64,000 nucleotides of DNA from Inhella crocodyli (GTDB lineage Bacteria > Pseudomonadota > Gammaproteobacteria > Burkholderiales > Burkholderiaceae_C). Shown one piece after another: positions 54,783-64,000 of the stretch (the first letter of the stretch is position 1; the number at the start of each line of letters is the position of its first letter). Below the pieces are notes generated by a model, which worked only from the letters and a program-made list of their open reading frames with translations, was not told the DNA's origin and ran no database searches. The translations under genes and the position numbers were made by a program. Location: assembly GCF_004004565.1 (NCBI RefSeq), contig NZ_SACM01000001.1, positions 744,001 to 808,000 of the forward strand, written 5' to 3'.

Positions 54783-55351
54783 TGGACGCGGTGCGCATCG
54801 GCCTGGTCTCGTGCTCCGACCGGGCCAGCAGCGGCGTGTACGCCGACCAAGGCCTGCCCAGCCTGCGGACCTGGCTGACCCAGGCCCTGCGCAATCCGGT
54901 GACCTTCGAAGAACGTCTGATCCCTGACGAGCGCAGCGCCATCGCTGCAACCCTGCGCTCGCTGGTGGACGAAGTGGCCTGCGACTTGGTGCTGACCACC
55001 GGCGGCACCGGGCCCGCTCCCCGCGATGTGACCCCCGATGCCACCCTGGACGTGGCAGACCGCGAAATGCCGGGCTTTGGGGAGCAGATGCGCCAAATCT
55101 CCCTGCGCTTCGTGCCCACGGCCATCTTGTCGCGGCAGGTGGCCGTCATCCGCGGGCGCGCTTTGATCTTGAACCTTCCGGGGCAACCCAAGGCCATCGC
55201 AGAAACCTTGGGCGGGCTGGAGGGCACCCCGGGCATCTTTGCCGCGGTGCCTTACTGCCTCGACCTTCTCGGCGGGCCCTACTTGGAAACCGACGCCACC
55301 GTCTGCAAGGCCTTTCGCCCGAAGTCGGCACTCCGTCCCCCGGCGGGCTGA
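54782..55351 (+). CDS. mog: Molybdopterin adenylyltransferase
   Basis: A 189-residue MogA-type enzyme that adenylates molybdopterin in molybdenum-cofactor synthesis. The active-site region LVLTTGGTGPAPRDVTPDAT and the later LILNLPGQPKAIAE are standard. The ATG at 54782 overlaps the darP stop. Confidence 0.95.
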   Translation: MDAVRIGLVSCSDRASSGVYADQGLPSLRTWLTQALRNPVTFEERLIPDERSAIAATLRSLVDEVACDLVLTTGGTGPAPRDVTPDATLDVADREMPGFGEQMRQISLRFVPTAILSRQVAVIRGRALILNLPGQPKAIAETLGGLEGTPGIFAAVPYCLDLLGGPYLETDATVCKAFRPKSALRPPAG

Positions 55352-55365
55352 GCCCCGGACCCCTT

Positions 55366-56025
55366 TCAGCGAGGCGGGGCGCTCGGGAGGTACTGCGGCG
55401 CCGTCACGCCCATGCTGACGTACAGGCTGGTGATGGCCTCGGCGCTGAGCTCGGCCGGGGTCACCCAGTCTTCCGGCACGAACAGCAACCCGCCGCCCAC
55501 GGGCACCGGGGCCGTGGGCACCAACACAACGAGGCAGGGCCGCCCTGCCACCAAGACCGCTTCGGGTGCGCTTTGGAACCCGAGAACGGCACTGTGGGGC
55601 GCATCCCGCCCCCCGAAATGGCACCACACCGGGCGCATCGCCCGCGTGCTGGAGGGCGCCCGCGGCGACACCAGGTTGACGAAGCGCTGCGCCAAGTCGT
55701 AGACGCTGCGAACCAAGGGAATGCGTCTCACCAGCGCGTCCACCAGCCCCACCAAGCCGCGCTGCAATCCCAACTCGGTCAGCAGGCCCAGCACCAGGAG
55801 CACGGCCACGATGAGGGCCACCCCCAGCAAGTAGCCAAGCATCTCCGACTCCGAGACGCCCAGCCCAATGCGGCCCAGCCACTGGCCGAATGGGCTGGAA
55901 GGTCCGATCGACTGGCGCAGCAAGGCAAAGACCCAGGCGAACAAGGCCACGGTGGCGGCCAGGGGCAGTGCGGCCAGGGCGCCCGTGACCAACAGGCGGA
56001 GCAGGTGTCGAGGCACTCGGCGCAT
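55366..56025 (-). CDS. DUF502 family membrane protein
   Basis: A 219-residue protein with two N-terminal membrane helices (about residues 9-35 and 60-83) followed by a soluble domain, the DUF502 plan. RRIPLVRSVYDLAQRFVN and LFVPEDWVTP are characteristic. The function of the family in bacteria is not settled. It starts two bases after the cysE stop and converges on mog. Confidence 0.88.
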   Translation of the reverse strand: MRRVPRHLLRLLVTGALAALPLAATVALFAWVFALLRQSIGPSSPFGQWLGRIGLGVSESEMLGYLLGVALIVAVLLVLGLLTELGLQRGLVGLVDALVRRIPLVRSVYDLAQRFVNLVSPRAPSSTRAMRPVWCHFGGRDAPHSAVLGFQSAPEAVLVAGRPCLVVLVPTAPVPVGGGLLFVPEDWVTPAELSAEAITSLYVSMGVTAPQYLPSAPPR

Positions 56026-56027
56026 GG

Positions 56028-56801
56028 TCAGGACGGATCCACCAGCTTGGACAACTCTTCGGCGTTGAAGTGCTCAGCCTTTGCGGCGTCGGCAGGCAGG
56101 CAGTCCTTCTGGCCCTGCTGCAACTTCTGCAAGGCCCCCCACAGCAGGGCGATCTGGTGCTCGTGCCCCGCCGCCGAGTCGATCAAGCCCTTCATGGCCT
56201 GGGCCACGGGGTCATCGCCTTGGGTCACCGCGTAGGCGCTGAAGCCCATCTTGCTGGCCGCCGCCTCGCGGGCCTGCTCGGCACTGGCCTCGATGATGCG
56301 GGCCGGGTTGCCCACGGCCGTGGCGCCAGGGGGCACCGGCTTGGTGACCACCGCGCCCGACCCGATGCGCGCGCCCTCGCCCACCGTGAAGCCGCCCAGG
56401 ACGCAGGCGTTGGCACCCACCACGACGCCACGCGCCAGCGTGGGGTGGCGCTTGGCGCCTTTCACCAGGGTGGTGCCGCCCAAGGTCACGCCTTGGTAGA
56501 TGGTCACGTCGTCGTGGATCTCGGCCATCTCGCCGATCACGACGCCCATGCCGTGGTCGATGAACACCCGGCGGCCGAACTGCGCGCCCGGGTGGATTTC
56601 GATGCCCGTCAGCCAACGCCCCAGGTGCGAGACGAAGCGCGCCAGCGTGGTGAAGCCGTGCTGCCACAACCAATGGGCGCGGCGGTGGACGATCAGGGCG
56701 TGCAAGCCGGGGTAGCACCAGAACACTTCCCAGGCGCTTCGCGCGGCAGGGTCGCGTTCCAGGATGCAGGCGATGTCTTCGCGCAGGCGGGCAAACAACA
56801 T
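56028..56801 (-). CDS. cysE: Serine O-acetyltransferase
   Basis: A 257-residue enzyme that makes O-acetylserine, the first step of cysteine synthesis. The helical N-terminus is followed by a left-handed beta-helix of hexapeptide repeats with [20 protein letters not shown] and [20 protein letters not shown]. The C-terminal tail beyond the helix is longer than in short CysE forms. Co-transcribed with the DUF502 gene. Confidence 0.95.
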   Translation of the reverse strand: MLFARLREDIACILERDPAARSAWEVFWCYPGLHALIVHRRAHWLWQHGFTTLARFVSHLGRWLTGIEIHPGAQFGRRVFIDHGMGVVIGEMAEIHDDVTIYQGVTLGGTTLVKGAKRHPTLARGVVVGANACVLGGFTVGEGARIGSGAVVTKPVPPGATAVGNPARIIEASAEQAREAAASKMGFSAYAVTQGDDPVAQAMKGLIDSAAGHEHQIALLWGALQKLQQGQKDCLPADAAKAEHFNAEELSKLVDPS

Positions 56802-56856
56802 GGGAGGGGACTTTCCAGAGGGCGGGGAGTGTAGGGACGCGGGGAGAAGGCCCGCG

Positions 56857-57591
56857 TCAACACCGCTCTTTGGCTTTCTGGGCCTGCGCCTGCATCGCCC
56901 GGGCGATGCCGCGCAGGATGTGCACCTCTTCGGCCTGCAGTCCGGCCCGGTTGAACAACTGGTTCAGGCGCGGCATCAGCTTTTTGGGGGCGGCAGGGTC
57001 GAGGAAACCGACGTCCACCAAGGCCTGCTCCCAGTGCGTCAACAGGCCCTGCACCGCCTGGGCATCGGCTGGCGTGGGGTCGGGCGTGCGGGCCTGCACA
57101 TGAAAGCCCCCCAGGGCTTGGCGCCATTCGTACGCCAAGAGCTGGACGGCTTGTGCCAGGTTCAGCGAGCCGTAGTCGGGGTGCGTCGGGATCGAGACCA
57201 AGGCATGGCAGCGGTAGACGTCTTCGTTGGCCATGCCAAAGCGTTCGCTGCCGAAGACGAAGCCCACCCCGGTGCCCGCCAGCGCCAGCTCCGGCATCAG
57301 CGCGCGCGGCGCGTGGCAGGGCGGGCCGAAGTCGCGCGGGGTCATGGCCGTGCCCACCACGGTGTGGATGCCGTCCAGGGCCTCGGCCAGGGTGCCCACC
57401 ACGCGCGCCTGTTGCAGCACATCGGTGGCCCCGCTGGCAAAGGCCAGGGTCTCGGGCTGGGTGAGGACGTCGTCGAATCGGGGCTGGACCAGCACCAGGT
57501 CGTGGAAGCCCATGACCTTCATCGCCCGGGCGGTGGCCCCGACGTTGCCGGGGTGGCTGGTGCGGACGAGAACGAAGCGTGTGGTTTGCAC
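56857..57591 (-). CDS. trmJ: tRNA (cytidine/uridine-2'-O-)-methyltransferase TrmJ-type
   Basis: A 244-residue SPOUT methyltransferase that 2'-O-methylates tRNA position 32. [20 protein letters not shown] opens the protein; [18 protein letters not shown] and [20 protein letters not shown] build the knot and SAM site. No ATG lies at the right place; GTG at 57591 gives [12 protein letters not shown], matching family starts. Divergent from suhB with 113 bases between. Confidence 0.9.
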   Translation of the reverse strand: MQTTRFVLVRTSHPGNVGATARAMKVMGFHDLVLVQPRFDDVLTQPETLAFASGATDVLQQARVVGTLAEALDGIHTVVGTAMTPRDFGPPCHAPRALMPELALAGTGVGFVFGSERFGMANEDVYRCHALVSIPTHPDYGSLNLAQAVQLLAYEWRQALGGFHVQARTPDPTPADAQAVQGLLTHWEQALVDVGFLDPAAPKKLMPRLNQLFNRAGLQAEEVHILRGIARAMQAQAQKAKERC

Positions 57592-57704
57592 GACGGGCGC
57601 CGGCGGCGATCTCAGTAGAATCCCGCAATTATCCCGGCCACCGCCGGATCCCCTTGCGGGACGCTCTTTTCCACCGCCAGCCCACCTTTTCTCCAGGAAC
57701 ACGC

Positions 57705-58547
57705 ATGTCCTCTGCAGCCCTGCATCCCATGCTCAACGTGGCCATCAAGGCCGCCCGCACCGCCGGTTCGATCATCAACCGCGCATCTCTTGACCTGGAC
57801 GTGCTGAAGGTGGGCTCCAAAGGCGTGAACGACTTCGTCACCGAAGTCGACCATGCGGCCGAGGCCGCCATCATCAAAACCCTGCTGGAGGCCTACCCCC
57901 AGCACGGCATCCTGGCCGAAGAGTCGGGCCGCGAGCACGGCAACTCGCAAAGCGAGTACCAGTGGATCATCGACCCGCTGGACGGCACCACGAACTTCAT
58001 CCACGGCCTGCCCATTTATGCCGTGTCCATCGCCCTCGCCCACCGTGGGGTGGTGCAGCAGGCCGTCGTGTACGACCCCACCCGCAACGACCTGTACCAC
58101 GCCAGCAAGGGCCGTGGCGCCTTTTTGAACGACCGCCGCCTGCGCGTGTCCAAGCGCACGCGCCTGGGCGATTCGCTGGTGGGCACGGGCTTTCCGTTCC
58201 GCAAGGGCGACAGCTTCAAGCGCTACCTCAAGCTCTTTGAGGACGTGATGATGCAAACGGCGGGCGTGCGCCGCCCGGGCGCGGCGAGCCTGGACCTGTG
58301 CTTTGTGGCCGCGGGCTACTACGACGCCTTCTTCGAGACCGGCCTGTCGCCCTGGGACGTGGCCGCAGGGTCGCTGATCGTGACCGAGGCCGGCGGCCTG
58401 GTGGGCAACTTCACCGGCGAGTCGGACTTCCTGCACCAGCGGGAGTTGCTGGCCGGCACGCCGAAGATCTACGCCCAGTTGGTGCCGATCTTGCAGCCTT
58501 ACACGCGGGTGATCAGCCAAGACGACAAGCCCGCCGACGAGGCCTGA
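57705..58547 (+). CDS. suhB: Inositol monophosphatase / SuhB
   Basis: A 280-residue magnesium-dependent phosphatase. [21 protein letters not shown] and [18 protein letters not shown] are the metal and lithium-site motifs. SuhB also acts in rRNA antitermination in Enterobacteria. The start at 57705 has AGGA seven bases upstream; an internal ATG at 57729 (MLNVAIKAA) is an alternative. Confidence 0.95.
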   Translation: MSSAALHPMLNVAIKAARTAGSIINRASLDLDVLKVGSKGVNDFVTEVDHAAEAAIIKTLLEAYPQHGILAEESGREHGNSQSEYQWIIDPLDGTTNFIHGLPIYAVSIALAHRGVVQQAVVYDPTRNDLYHASKGRGAFLNDRRLRVSKRTRLGDSLVGTGFPFRKGDSFKRYLKLFEDVMMQTAGVRRPGAASLDLCFVAAGYYDAFFETGLSPWDVAAGSLIVTEAGGLVGNFTGESDFLHQRELLAGTPKIYAQLVPILQPYTRVISQDDKPADEA

Positions 58548-58571
58548 GCCGGTCGACGGTCCCAAGGTCAA

Positions 58572-58600
58572 CAGGGCGCCGCGGCGCCCTGTTCCTTTTT
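58572..58600 (+). terminator. Rho-independent terminator after suhB
   Basis: CAGGGCGCC/GGCGCCCTG with a two-base turn is followed by TTCCTTTTT, 24 bases after the suhB stop. The T-run is only on the plus strand. Confidence 0.8.
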
Positions 58601-58612
58601 GAGACGTGAAGC

Positions 58613-60256
58613 TCAGCGGAATTCGTTGATCTGCAGCACCGTCGTGCTGCCGCTGACCTCGTGGCCCACGATCAGCAAGGCCTTGCCGTTGGGCGATTTG
58701 GCCGCGGGAATGAGGTGCAGGCCTTCGGGCCCCCGGTCGCCGCCCAGGCCGTCGCGGGGGTTCAGGTAGTCCATGAGCACGGGCGACCGCGGATCCGTCA
58801 CGTCGTACACCGCCACGCCGCCGACGCGCTCCAGGCCGATGAAGGCGAGGGTCTTGGCACCAAAGCGCCCCAGCACCACCCCCTCGGGCTCCGGACCCTT
58901 GCTGGGGCTGCGGCTGTCCAAGGTGTTGTTGTCGTGGCTGGCGTTGAAGTTGGCGTTGCCCAGGCTGCTGGTGAGGCGCTCCAGGTCCTCGCCCGAATCG
59001 AACACGCGCTCCACGTTCGCATTCCAAATGCTGAACGAGCGCGCGCCGAAGCTGTACAGCGCGGTGCACTGGCCCGTGGCGTTCTTGCCGTCGGTGCCCC
59101 CGTTCGGGGTGGCGGTGATGCGCAGGCGACCCAGGTTGCTGTCGAACAGGAGGTTGGCCGCGTTCGTGCCGAACACCGCCGGGTCCAGGCCGTTGCTGCA
59201 GTGCTGGCGCACGCGCGTTTCCTCGTTGAATCCAGGCCAGTCGGCGCGCGCGTCGCCCTCGTTGGCGGTGATGAAGTAAGTGTTGCCGCCCACGGTGTAC
59301 GACGCGATGGCATCGGGCAGGTACAGGCCGCGCACCGGGTAGTTGGCGATTTTCAGCAGCGGCGTGCCACTGTTGGTGTTGGTGCCGCCGTCCTCGTCGC
59401 TGGCATCCAGCCCCATGCCGGGGAGGCTGTGGTCCTTCCAGCCCAAGGGTTTGATGTCGGTCACCGTGGCGGTGGCCACGTCGACGATGGCGATGGCGTT
59501 GTTTTCCTGCAGCGTGACGTAGGCCTTGGTGCCGTCGCCGTTGAAGGCGATGTACTCGGGCTCGAGGTCTTGCGCCACGCTGGCGCCCGGGCCGTATATG
59601 CGCACGCCCGCGGCGCGCAATTCGGCCGCGCGGGCGTTGAACGCGCGGAAATCGGCCGTGGCCCCCGTGGGCGCCGTGCCGCCGTTGACGGTGATCACGC
59701 TGATCGAACCCTCCGGGTCCACCGAGTCGGGCAGGCCGTAGCTGTTGGGCTCGCCCTCGTTGGCGGTCAGCACCTTCCTGCCATCGGGCGTGAACACGAT
59801 CATGTCGGGCTGGGCGCCCACGCGCACGCTGCCCAGCAGGCGCAGGTCGGTGGCGCTGTAAAAGGCCACGGTCCCCGGGTTCGTCTTGGGGTTGGCCTCG
59901 ATGGCCAGGGCCACGATGCCCTCGTGCACGGCCACGCTGTTGACCGCGGCACCGAAGGCGCTGACCGAGATCGTGCCCACCTTGCTGGGCGCGCCCGGGT
60001 TGGACAGGTCCAGAACGTCGACCGTGCCATTGGCCCCGTTGACCACGAACAGGCGCTTGCTGCCCGCGTCAAAAGCGGTGATCTCGGCCGCGCCCAGCGT
60101 CCCGCCCTCGAAACCCCCGATCTTGACCAACTTGACCGCTCGCGGCCCCAGGTCCTCGCTGGGGGTTTCAGAGCCGCCGCCGCAAGCCGCTAGCAGCGAG
60201 AGGGACAAACACAGGGGCAGCACTCGGAAAGTGCGAGGCAACAGGCGGTGGCGCAT
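58613..60256 (-). CDS. Choice-of-anchor I domain lipoprotein
   Basis: A 547-residue protein with a lipoprotein signal peptide ending in the lipobox LLAACGG, so Cys about residue 25 would be lipidated. The body is a beta-propeller-like choice-of-anchor I domain: RLFVVNGANGTVDVLDLSN, VLTANEGEPNSYG, EYIAFNGDGTKAYVTLQENN, FITANEGDARADW and GPEGVVLGRFG. Related proteins are annotated as alkaline-phosphatase-like, but I see no phosphatase active site. Here the lipid serves as the anchor, with no C-terminal sorting signal. Start at 60256. Confidence 0.87.
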   Translation of the reverse strand: MRHRLLPRTFRVLPLCLSLSLLAACGGGSETPSEDLGPRAVKLVKIGGFEGGTLGAAEITAFDAGSKRLFVVNGANGTVDVLDLSNPGAPSKVGTISVSAFGAAVNSVAVHEGIVALAIEANPKTNPGTVAFYSATDLRLLGSVRVGAQPDMIVFTPDGRKVLTANEGEPNSYGLPDSVDPEGSISVITVNGGTAPTGATADFRAFNARAAELRAAGVRIYGPGASVAQDLEPEYIAFNGDGTKAYVTLQENNAIAIVDVATATVTDIKPLGWKDHSLPGMGLDASDEDGGTNTNSGTPLLKIANYPVRGLYLPDAIASYTVGGNTYFITANEGDARADWPGFNEETRVRQHCSNGLDPAVFGTNAANLLFDSNLGRLRITATPNGGTDGKNATGQCTALYSFGARSFSIWNANVERVFDSGEDLERLTSSLGNANFNASHDNNTLDSRSPSKGPEPEGVVLGRFGAKTLAFIGLERVGGVAVYDVTDPRSPVLMDYLNPRDGLGGDRGPEGLHLIPAAKSPNGKALLIVGHEVSGSTTVLQINEFR

Positions 60257-60336
60257 GGCAATGGCAATGGCGGATTCTGAAAACCCGCCATCGTGGCCTG
60301 CGCCGGTGACATGGGCGTGACAGGCCTTGGCGCGGC

Positions 60337-62754
60337 TCAAGCCATGAACAGCCGCGCGAAATCGGGGGCCGGCTGCGGCTTGCCAAAGAGCCACCCTTGC
60401 CCGTAGTCGCAATCCAGCATCTTCAAGAGCGCCGCCTGCTCGGCGGTCTCCACGCCCTCGGCCACCACGGTGAGCTTGAGGGCACGCGCCATCCCCGCGA
60501 TGGCCCGCACCAGCGCATCGGCGTCGGCGTCCTTGCCGAGGTCACGAACGAAGGCGCGGTCGATCTTCAAGATGTCCACGGGAAAGCGGCGGAGGTAGGA
60601 CAGGGACGAATACCCGGTGCCGAAGTCGTCGATGGCCAGGCGCAGGCCCAGGTCCTTCAGGCCGAACAGCAAGTCGCGCGTCAAGCCATCGCGGTCCAAG
60701 AGCACCGACTCCGTCACCTCCAGCACCAGGCTGCTCGCAGGCACGGCGCAGCGCTCGATCTCCGCAGCCACCTTTTGCACCAAGTTGCGGGCGCGGAACT
60801 GCCGCGCCGACAGGTTGGCCGCCAGGGTGAGTTGGGTGTGCCCGGCCGCATGCCAATCGCGCAGGGTCTCGCAGCACCGCGCCAGCACCCAGTCGCCGAT
60901 GGGCTCGATCAAGCCGCTGTCTTCCGCCAAGGGGATGAAGCGGTCCGGCGGCACCGAGCCGAATTGCGGCGATTGCCAGCGCAGCAGGGCCTCCGCCCCC
61001 TTCAACTGCCCGCTGCTGAGCAGCATCTGGGGTTGGTAGTGCAGCGACAACTCGCCGCCCTCTTGCGCACGGCGCAGGCGGTTGATGAGCTGCACCCGCT
61101 CGCGCGATCGCTGGTTCATATCAGCGCGGAAGAACTGGTGGTGGCCGCGGCCCAATTCCTTCGACCGGTGCAAAGCCGTCTCGGCGTGCTGCAGCAGGGC
61201 CTCGGCGTTGTCGCCATCGTCAGGGCACACCGACAGCCCCAGGCTCGCGGTCAAGAAGATTTCCTGCTCATCCAAGGTGAAGGGCTGGTCGAAGGTGCCC
61301 AGCAGTTTGTTGGCCATGGCCTCGGTCTCGGCCTCGCTGGCCAAGCCGTCCAGCAGCACCCCAAACTGGTCGCCTGTGAGGCGCACGACCAGGTCCTTGC
61401 CGCGCAGCCGGCTCTGCAAACGCTGCGCGCAGGCGTTGAGCAAGGCATCGCCTGCGGCCATGCCAAAGGACTCGTTGACCAAGCGGAAGTGGTCGAGCCC
61501 GATGGCCCCCACCACCAGCTTCGCCCCTTCGCGGGGCGTGCGCGTCAGCGCTTCGGCCAAACGCTCACGCATCAACAGGCGGTTGGGCAGGCCGGTGGTG
61601 GCGTCAAAGTGCGCCAAGCGGTCGATGCGAGACGCTGCCTCTTTGCTCTCGGTGATGTCCAGCAGGGTGCCCATGCGCCGGAGAGGACAGGCAGGATCGC
61701 TGGGCTCGACGTGCAGCAGGTAGTGGCGGTCGCCCTCGGGGGAGGTGTAACGCAACTCCGTGTCCAAACCTTCCGGGGCGGCGCTGACTTTCGACAGCAC
61801 GGCATCCAACTGTTGGCCCTGACCCGCATCCAGCACGGCCCGCAAGGCGTCCATGCTGCACTCGCCCCCATTTTGGGCACCGAACCAGCGACCGATCTCG
61901 GAGGACCAACGCAGGCGCGCCTCCGCCGGGTCCCACTCCCACCAACCGGCGTGGCTGGCCTGGCTGACGAGTTGCAGTTGTTGCGCCCGCCGGTGGCCCT
62001 CGGTCATCGCCTGACGCTGTTGACGCAGGTCCACGTCGATGCAGTACATCTCGGGCTCGCCCCAGCTGTTGCGCAACAGCACATGGCTTGAGAACACCGG
62101 CACTGGGCTGCCGTCCTTGCGCTGCAACTCCAACTCCCCGGCCGGTATGGCTTGGTCGTGTTCGACCCATGCGCTGTGCAGGCGAATCACCTCGGCGCGC
62201 ATGGGCACCGGGATGATCAGCTCTTCGAGCAGGCGGCCCAAGGCCTCCTCCCGACGCCAGCCGTACAGGGCTTCGCTGGCCGCGTTCCAATAAATCACCC
62301 GGCGTTGGCGGTCGTAGCCCTGCACGGCCGTGGTCGGGGTTTGGTCAAACGCGTGGCGGAACCGCTGCTCGGCGTCGCGCCAGCTGTCCATGCGCTGGCC
62401 CTCGCCGGGCAAGTCGATCAAGGCCCCGGTCACCACGCCGCCTTCGGCCAAGCCGGAGAGGCGGGCCCAGGTGCCAGCAGCCGGGCCCTGCAAGAGCTTG
62501 AACCGGCGCTGAATCCGCCCCCCGCTGCTCACCGCCCCTTCCAAGGCCGAGCGGACCTGGGCCTGGTCGGCCGGGTCGATGGCGTCCAAGAAGTCCTGCA
62601 ACTGGCACACCAAGGGCAGGCCCAGCGCGGCCGCCACGTCGGGATCGGACGTCCACAACCCACTGCCAGGTTGGAAACGCCAGCCACCGGCGAAGCCGCC
62701 GCCGGACCAAGTCGGCACCGCGGCCGCGGGGGTGAGCGGGGTCACTTTCAACAT
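60337..62754 (-). CDS. PAS/degenerate-GGDEF/EAL c-di-GMP phosphodiesterase
   Basis: An 805-residue cytoplasmic protein. One or two PAS-like domains (about residues 20-370; the clear one is FRHAFDQTPTTAVQGYD onward) precede a GGDEF domain whose signature is TGDQF (about residue 460), so cyclase activity is probably lost. The EAL domain is intact: EALLRW (Glu about 588), NLSARQF, LEVTES, DDFGTGYSSLSYL, LKIDRAFV and VVAEGVET. It should hydrolyse c-di-GMP, with the GGDEF part regulatory. ATG at 62754 with GGGAG eight bases upstream. Confidence 0.92.
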   Translation of the reverse strand: MLKVTPLTPAAAVPTWSGGGFAGGWRFQPGSGLWTSDPDVAAALGLPLVCQLQDFLDAIDPADQAQVRSALEGAVSSGGRIQRRFKLLQGPAAGTWARLSGLAEGGVVTGALIDLPGEGQRMDSWRDAEQRFRHAFDQTPTTAVQGYDRQRRVIYWNAASEALYGWRREEALGRLLEELIIPVPMRAEVIRLHSAWVEHDQAIPAGELELQRKDGSPVPVFSSHVLLRNSWGEPEMYCIDVDLRQQRQAMTEGHRRAQQLQLVSQASHAGWWEWDPAEARLRWSSEIGRWFGAQNGGECSMDALRAVLDAGQGQQLDAVLSKVSAAPEGLDTELRYTSPEGDRHYLLHVEPSDPACPLRRMGTLLDITESKEAASRIDRLAHFDATTGLPNRLLMRERLAEALTRTPREGAKLVVGAIGLDHFRLVNESFGMAAGDALLNACAQRLQSRLRGKDLVVRLTGDQFGVLLDGLASEAETEAMANKLLGTFDQPFTLDEQEIFLTASLGLSVCPDDGDNAEALLQHAETALHRSKELGRGHHQFFRADMNQRSRERVQLINRLRRAQEGGELSLHYQPQMLLSSGQLKGAEALLRWQSPQFGSVPPDRFIPLAEDSGLIEPIGDWVLARCCETLRDWHAAGHTQLTLAANLSARQFRARNLVQKVAAEIERCAVPASSLVLEVTESVLLDRDGLTRDLLFGLKDLGLRLAIDDFGTGYSSLSYLRRFPVDILKIDRAFVRDLGKDADADALVRAIAGMARALKLTVVAEGVETAEQAALLKMLDCDYGQGWLFGKPQPAPDFARLFMA

Positions 62755-62918
62755 GGGCTCCCTGGCGCCGAGCAAGCGCGGTCACCCGCGGAAAAGCGCC
62801 TGAGGCCTTGTAACCATGGCAGAGCCGCTGGTCAAGCCTGAAACCGCTCGGAAACTGCATGGCACCGACGCCCTCCACCCGAAAGCGGGGTCGGTCGCCC
62901 CCTAAGATCCCGCGCCCC

Positions 62919-64000
62919 ATGACGACCCCTTCCCCCACCGAGACGGCCGACCTGTCGGCCCACACCCCCTTGATGCAGCAGTACCTGCGCATCAAGGCCG
63001 AGCACCCGGATCTGCTCGTGTTCTTCCGCATGGGGGACTTCTACGAGCTGTTCTACGACGACGCCCGCAAGGCCAACGCCTTGCTGGACATCACGCTGAC
63101 GGTGCGCGGCAGCAGCGGGGGCGAGCCCGTGGTCATGGCCGGGGTGCCCGTGGTGTCGCTCGAGGGTTATCTGTCCCGCCTGCTCAAGCTGGGCGAGTCG
63201 GTGGCCATCGCCGAGCAAGTGGGCGAGGTGGGCGCGGGCAAGGGCCCGGTCGAGCGCAAGGTGGTGCGCATCGTCACCCCCGGCACGGTCACCGACGCCG
63301 AGTTGCTGGCCGACAAGCAAGACGCCCCGCTGCTCGCCCTGCACGCGGGCGGTGGCCGCTTCGGCCTGGCCTGGGTCACCGTCAGCCAGGGCGAAATCGG
63401 CTTGCTGGAGTGCAGCGCCGCCGAGCTGCCGGGCTGGCTGGTGCGCCTGGGCCCGGCCGAGATCCTGGTGGCCCGCGACACCAGTGCCGTGGGGCAACCC
63501 GAGGCCCTGGCCGCCGTGCGCAGCGCCCTCACCCCCCGGCCCGTCTGGCAGTTCGAGCCCTCGCTGGGCGAGCGCAAGCTGTGCAGCCAGTTGGGCGTGG
63601 CCTCGCTGCAAGGCCTGAACGCGCAAGACCTGCCCCGTGCCCACGCCGCGGCAGGCGCGCTGCTGGCCTACCTGGAACACACCCAGGGCCGCGCCTTGGG
63701 GCACCTGCAGCGCCTGCAGGTGCTGCGCGCGACCGAGCTGATCGATCTGCCCCCCGCCACCCAGCGCAACCTGGAGCTCACGCTCACCCTGCGCGGCGAG
63801 CCCGAACCCACGCTGCTGAGTCTCTTGGACGTGTGCCGCACCGGCATGGGCAGCCGCATGCTGCGCCACTGGCTGCTGACGCCGGCGCGCGACCGCCGCC
63901 AGGCCGTGGGCCGCCAAGAAGCCATCGCCGTGCTGATCGAGGCCGGCTTCGGCCCCTTGCGCGACGCGCTGCGCCAGGTGTCCGACGTCGAGCGCGTGAG
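62919..64000 (+). CDS. mutS: DNA mismatch repair protein MutS (5' part, truncated by the window end)
   Basis: The first 360 residues of MutS. The start at 62919 leads into [19 protein letters not shown] and the mismatch-reading Phe-Tyr-Glu motif in [13 protein letters not shown] (about residues 42-50), followed by the connector domain and the start of the core lever region ([19 protein letters not shown]). The frame is open to the last base of the window; the ATPase part lies beyond it. Divergent from the phosphodiesterase gene. Confidence 0.96.
   Translation, partial: MTTPSPTETADLSAHTPLMQQYLRIKAEHPDLLVFFRMGDFYELFYDDARKANALLDITLTVRGSSGGEPVVMAGVPVVSLEGYLSRLLKLGESVAIAEQVGEVGAGKGPVERKVVRIVTPGTVTDAELLADKQDAPLLALHAGGGRFGLAWVTVSQGEIGLLECSAAELPGWLVRLGPAEILVARDTSAVGQPEALAAVRSALTPRPVWQFEPSLGERKLCSQLGVASLQGLNAQDLPRAHAAAGALLAYLEHTQGRALGHLQRLQVLRATELIDLPPATQRNLELTLTLRGEPEPTLLSLLDVCRTGMGSRMLRHWLLTPARDRRQAVGRQEAIAVLIEAGFGPLRDALRQVSDVERV

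Noticed and set aside
1-64000. tRNA, rRNA, insertion sequences, integrases or attachment sites
   Set aside because: None were seen on reading both strands. The accessory character of the first 20 kb rests on gene content, not on mobility genes.

Overview
The window is high-GC, densely coded chromosome of a betaproteobacterium of the order Burkholderiales. The sdhCDAB-sdhE-gltA cluster facing mdh, the rpsU-yqeY pair, pmbA facing darP-mog, and suhB facing an rRNA/tRNA methyltransferase gene all fit that order, most likely Comamonadaceae/Sphaerotilaceae; the genus cannot be fixed from sequence alone. I see no rRNA, tRNA, CRISPR array, transposase or integrase.

Region 1 (1-20602) is the accessory region and the most interesting part. 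One 9.4-kb gene encodes a 3140-residue protein built almost entirely of about 362 unbroken eight-residue repeats (consensus x-L-[ST]-T-[DA]-Q-[VI]-x), which are organised in a 17-octad (408-bp) super-repeat. It ends in a short domain rich in Asp/Gly calcium-type loops. It has no signal peptide, no N-terminal retention module and no RTX nonapeptides. Close by, on the other strand, lie (a) a methyltransferase, a GT2-like glycosyltransferase and an unrecognised protein, and (b) an operon whose first gene is a SPINDLY/O-GlcNAc-transferase-type (GT41) glycosyltransferase, followed by a LapB-like type I secretion ABC transporter, its membrane-fusion protein and a TolC-like outer-membrane factor. My reading is a self-contained system that makes, O-glycosylates and exports a giant Ser/Thr-ladder surface or extracellular protein.

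Region 2 (20794-32687) holds a hydroxyacid dehydrogenase with a split chromate-type transporter, then a minus-strand run (acyltransferase-like membrane protein, diguanylate cyclase, rlmB, upp, ankyrin protein, small secreted protein), and a divergent HtrA-like protease with a CHASE/multi-PAS histidine kinase.

Region 3 (32701-49118) is housekeeping metabolism: purL; a nucleoside-salvage operon (ribokinase, nucleoside hydrolase, amidohydrolase-type deaminase); citrate synthase and succinate dehydrogenase; divergent malate dehydrogenase and a CitE-like lyase; then rpsU, yqeY and a small phosphatase-like protein.

Region 4 (49204-64000) carries a TakP-type TRAP transporter, pmbA/tldE, darP, mog, a DUF502 membrane protein, cysE, trmJ, suhB, a choice-of-anchor-I lipoprotein, a c-di-GMP phosphodiesterase and the 5' part of mutS, which runs off the window end. 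No gene-free stretch exceeds 300 bases.
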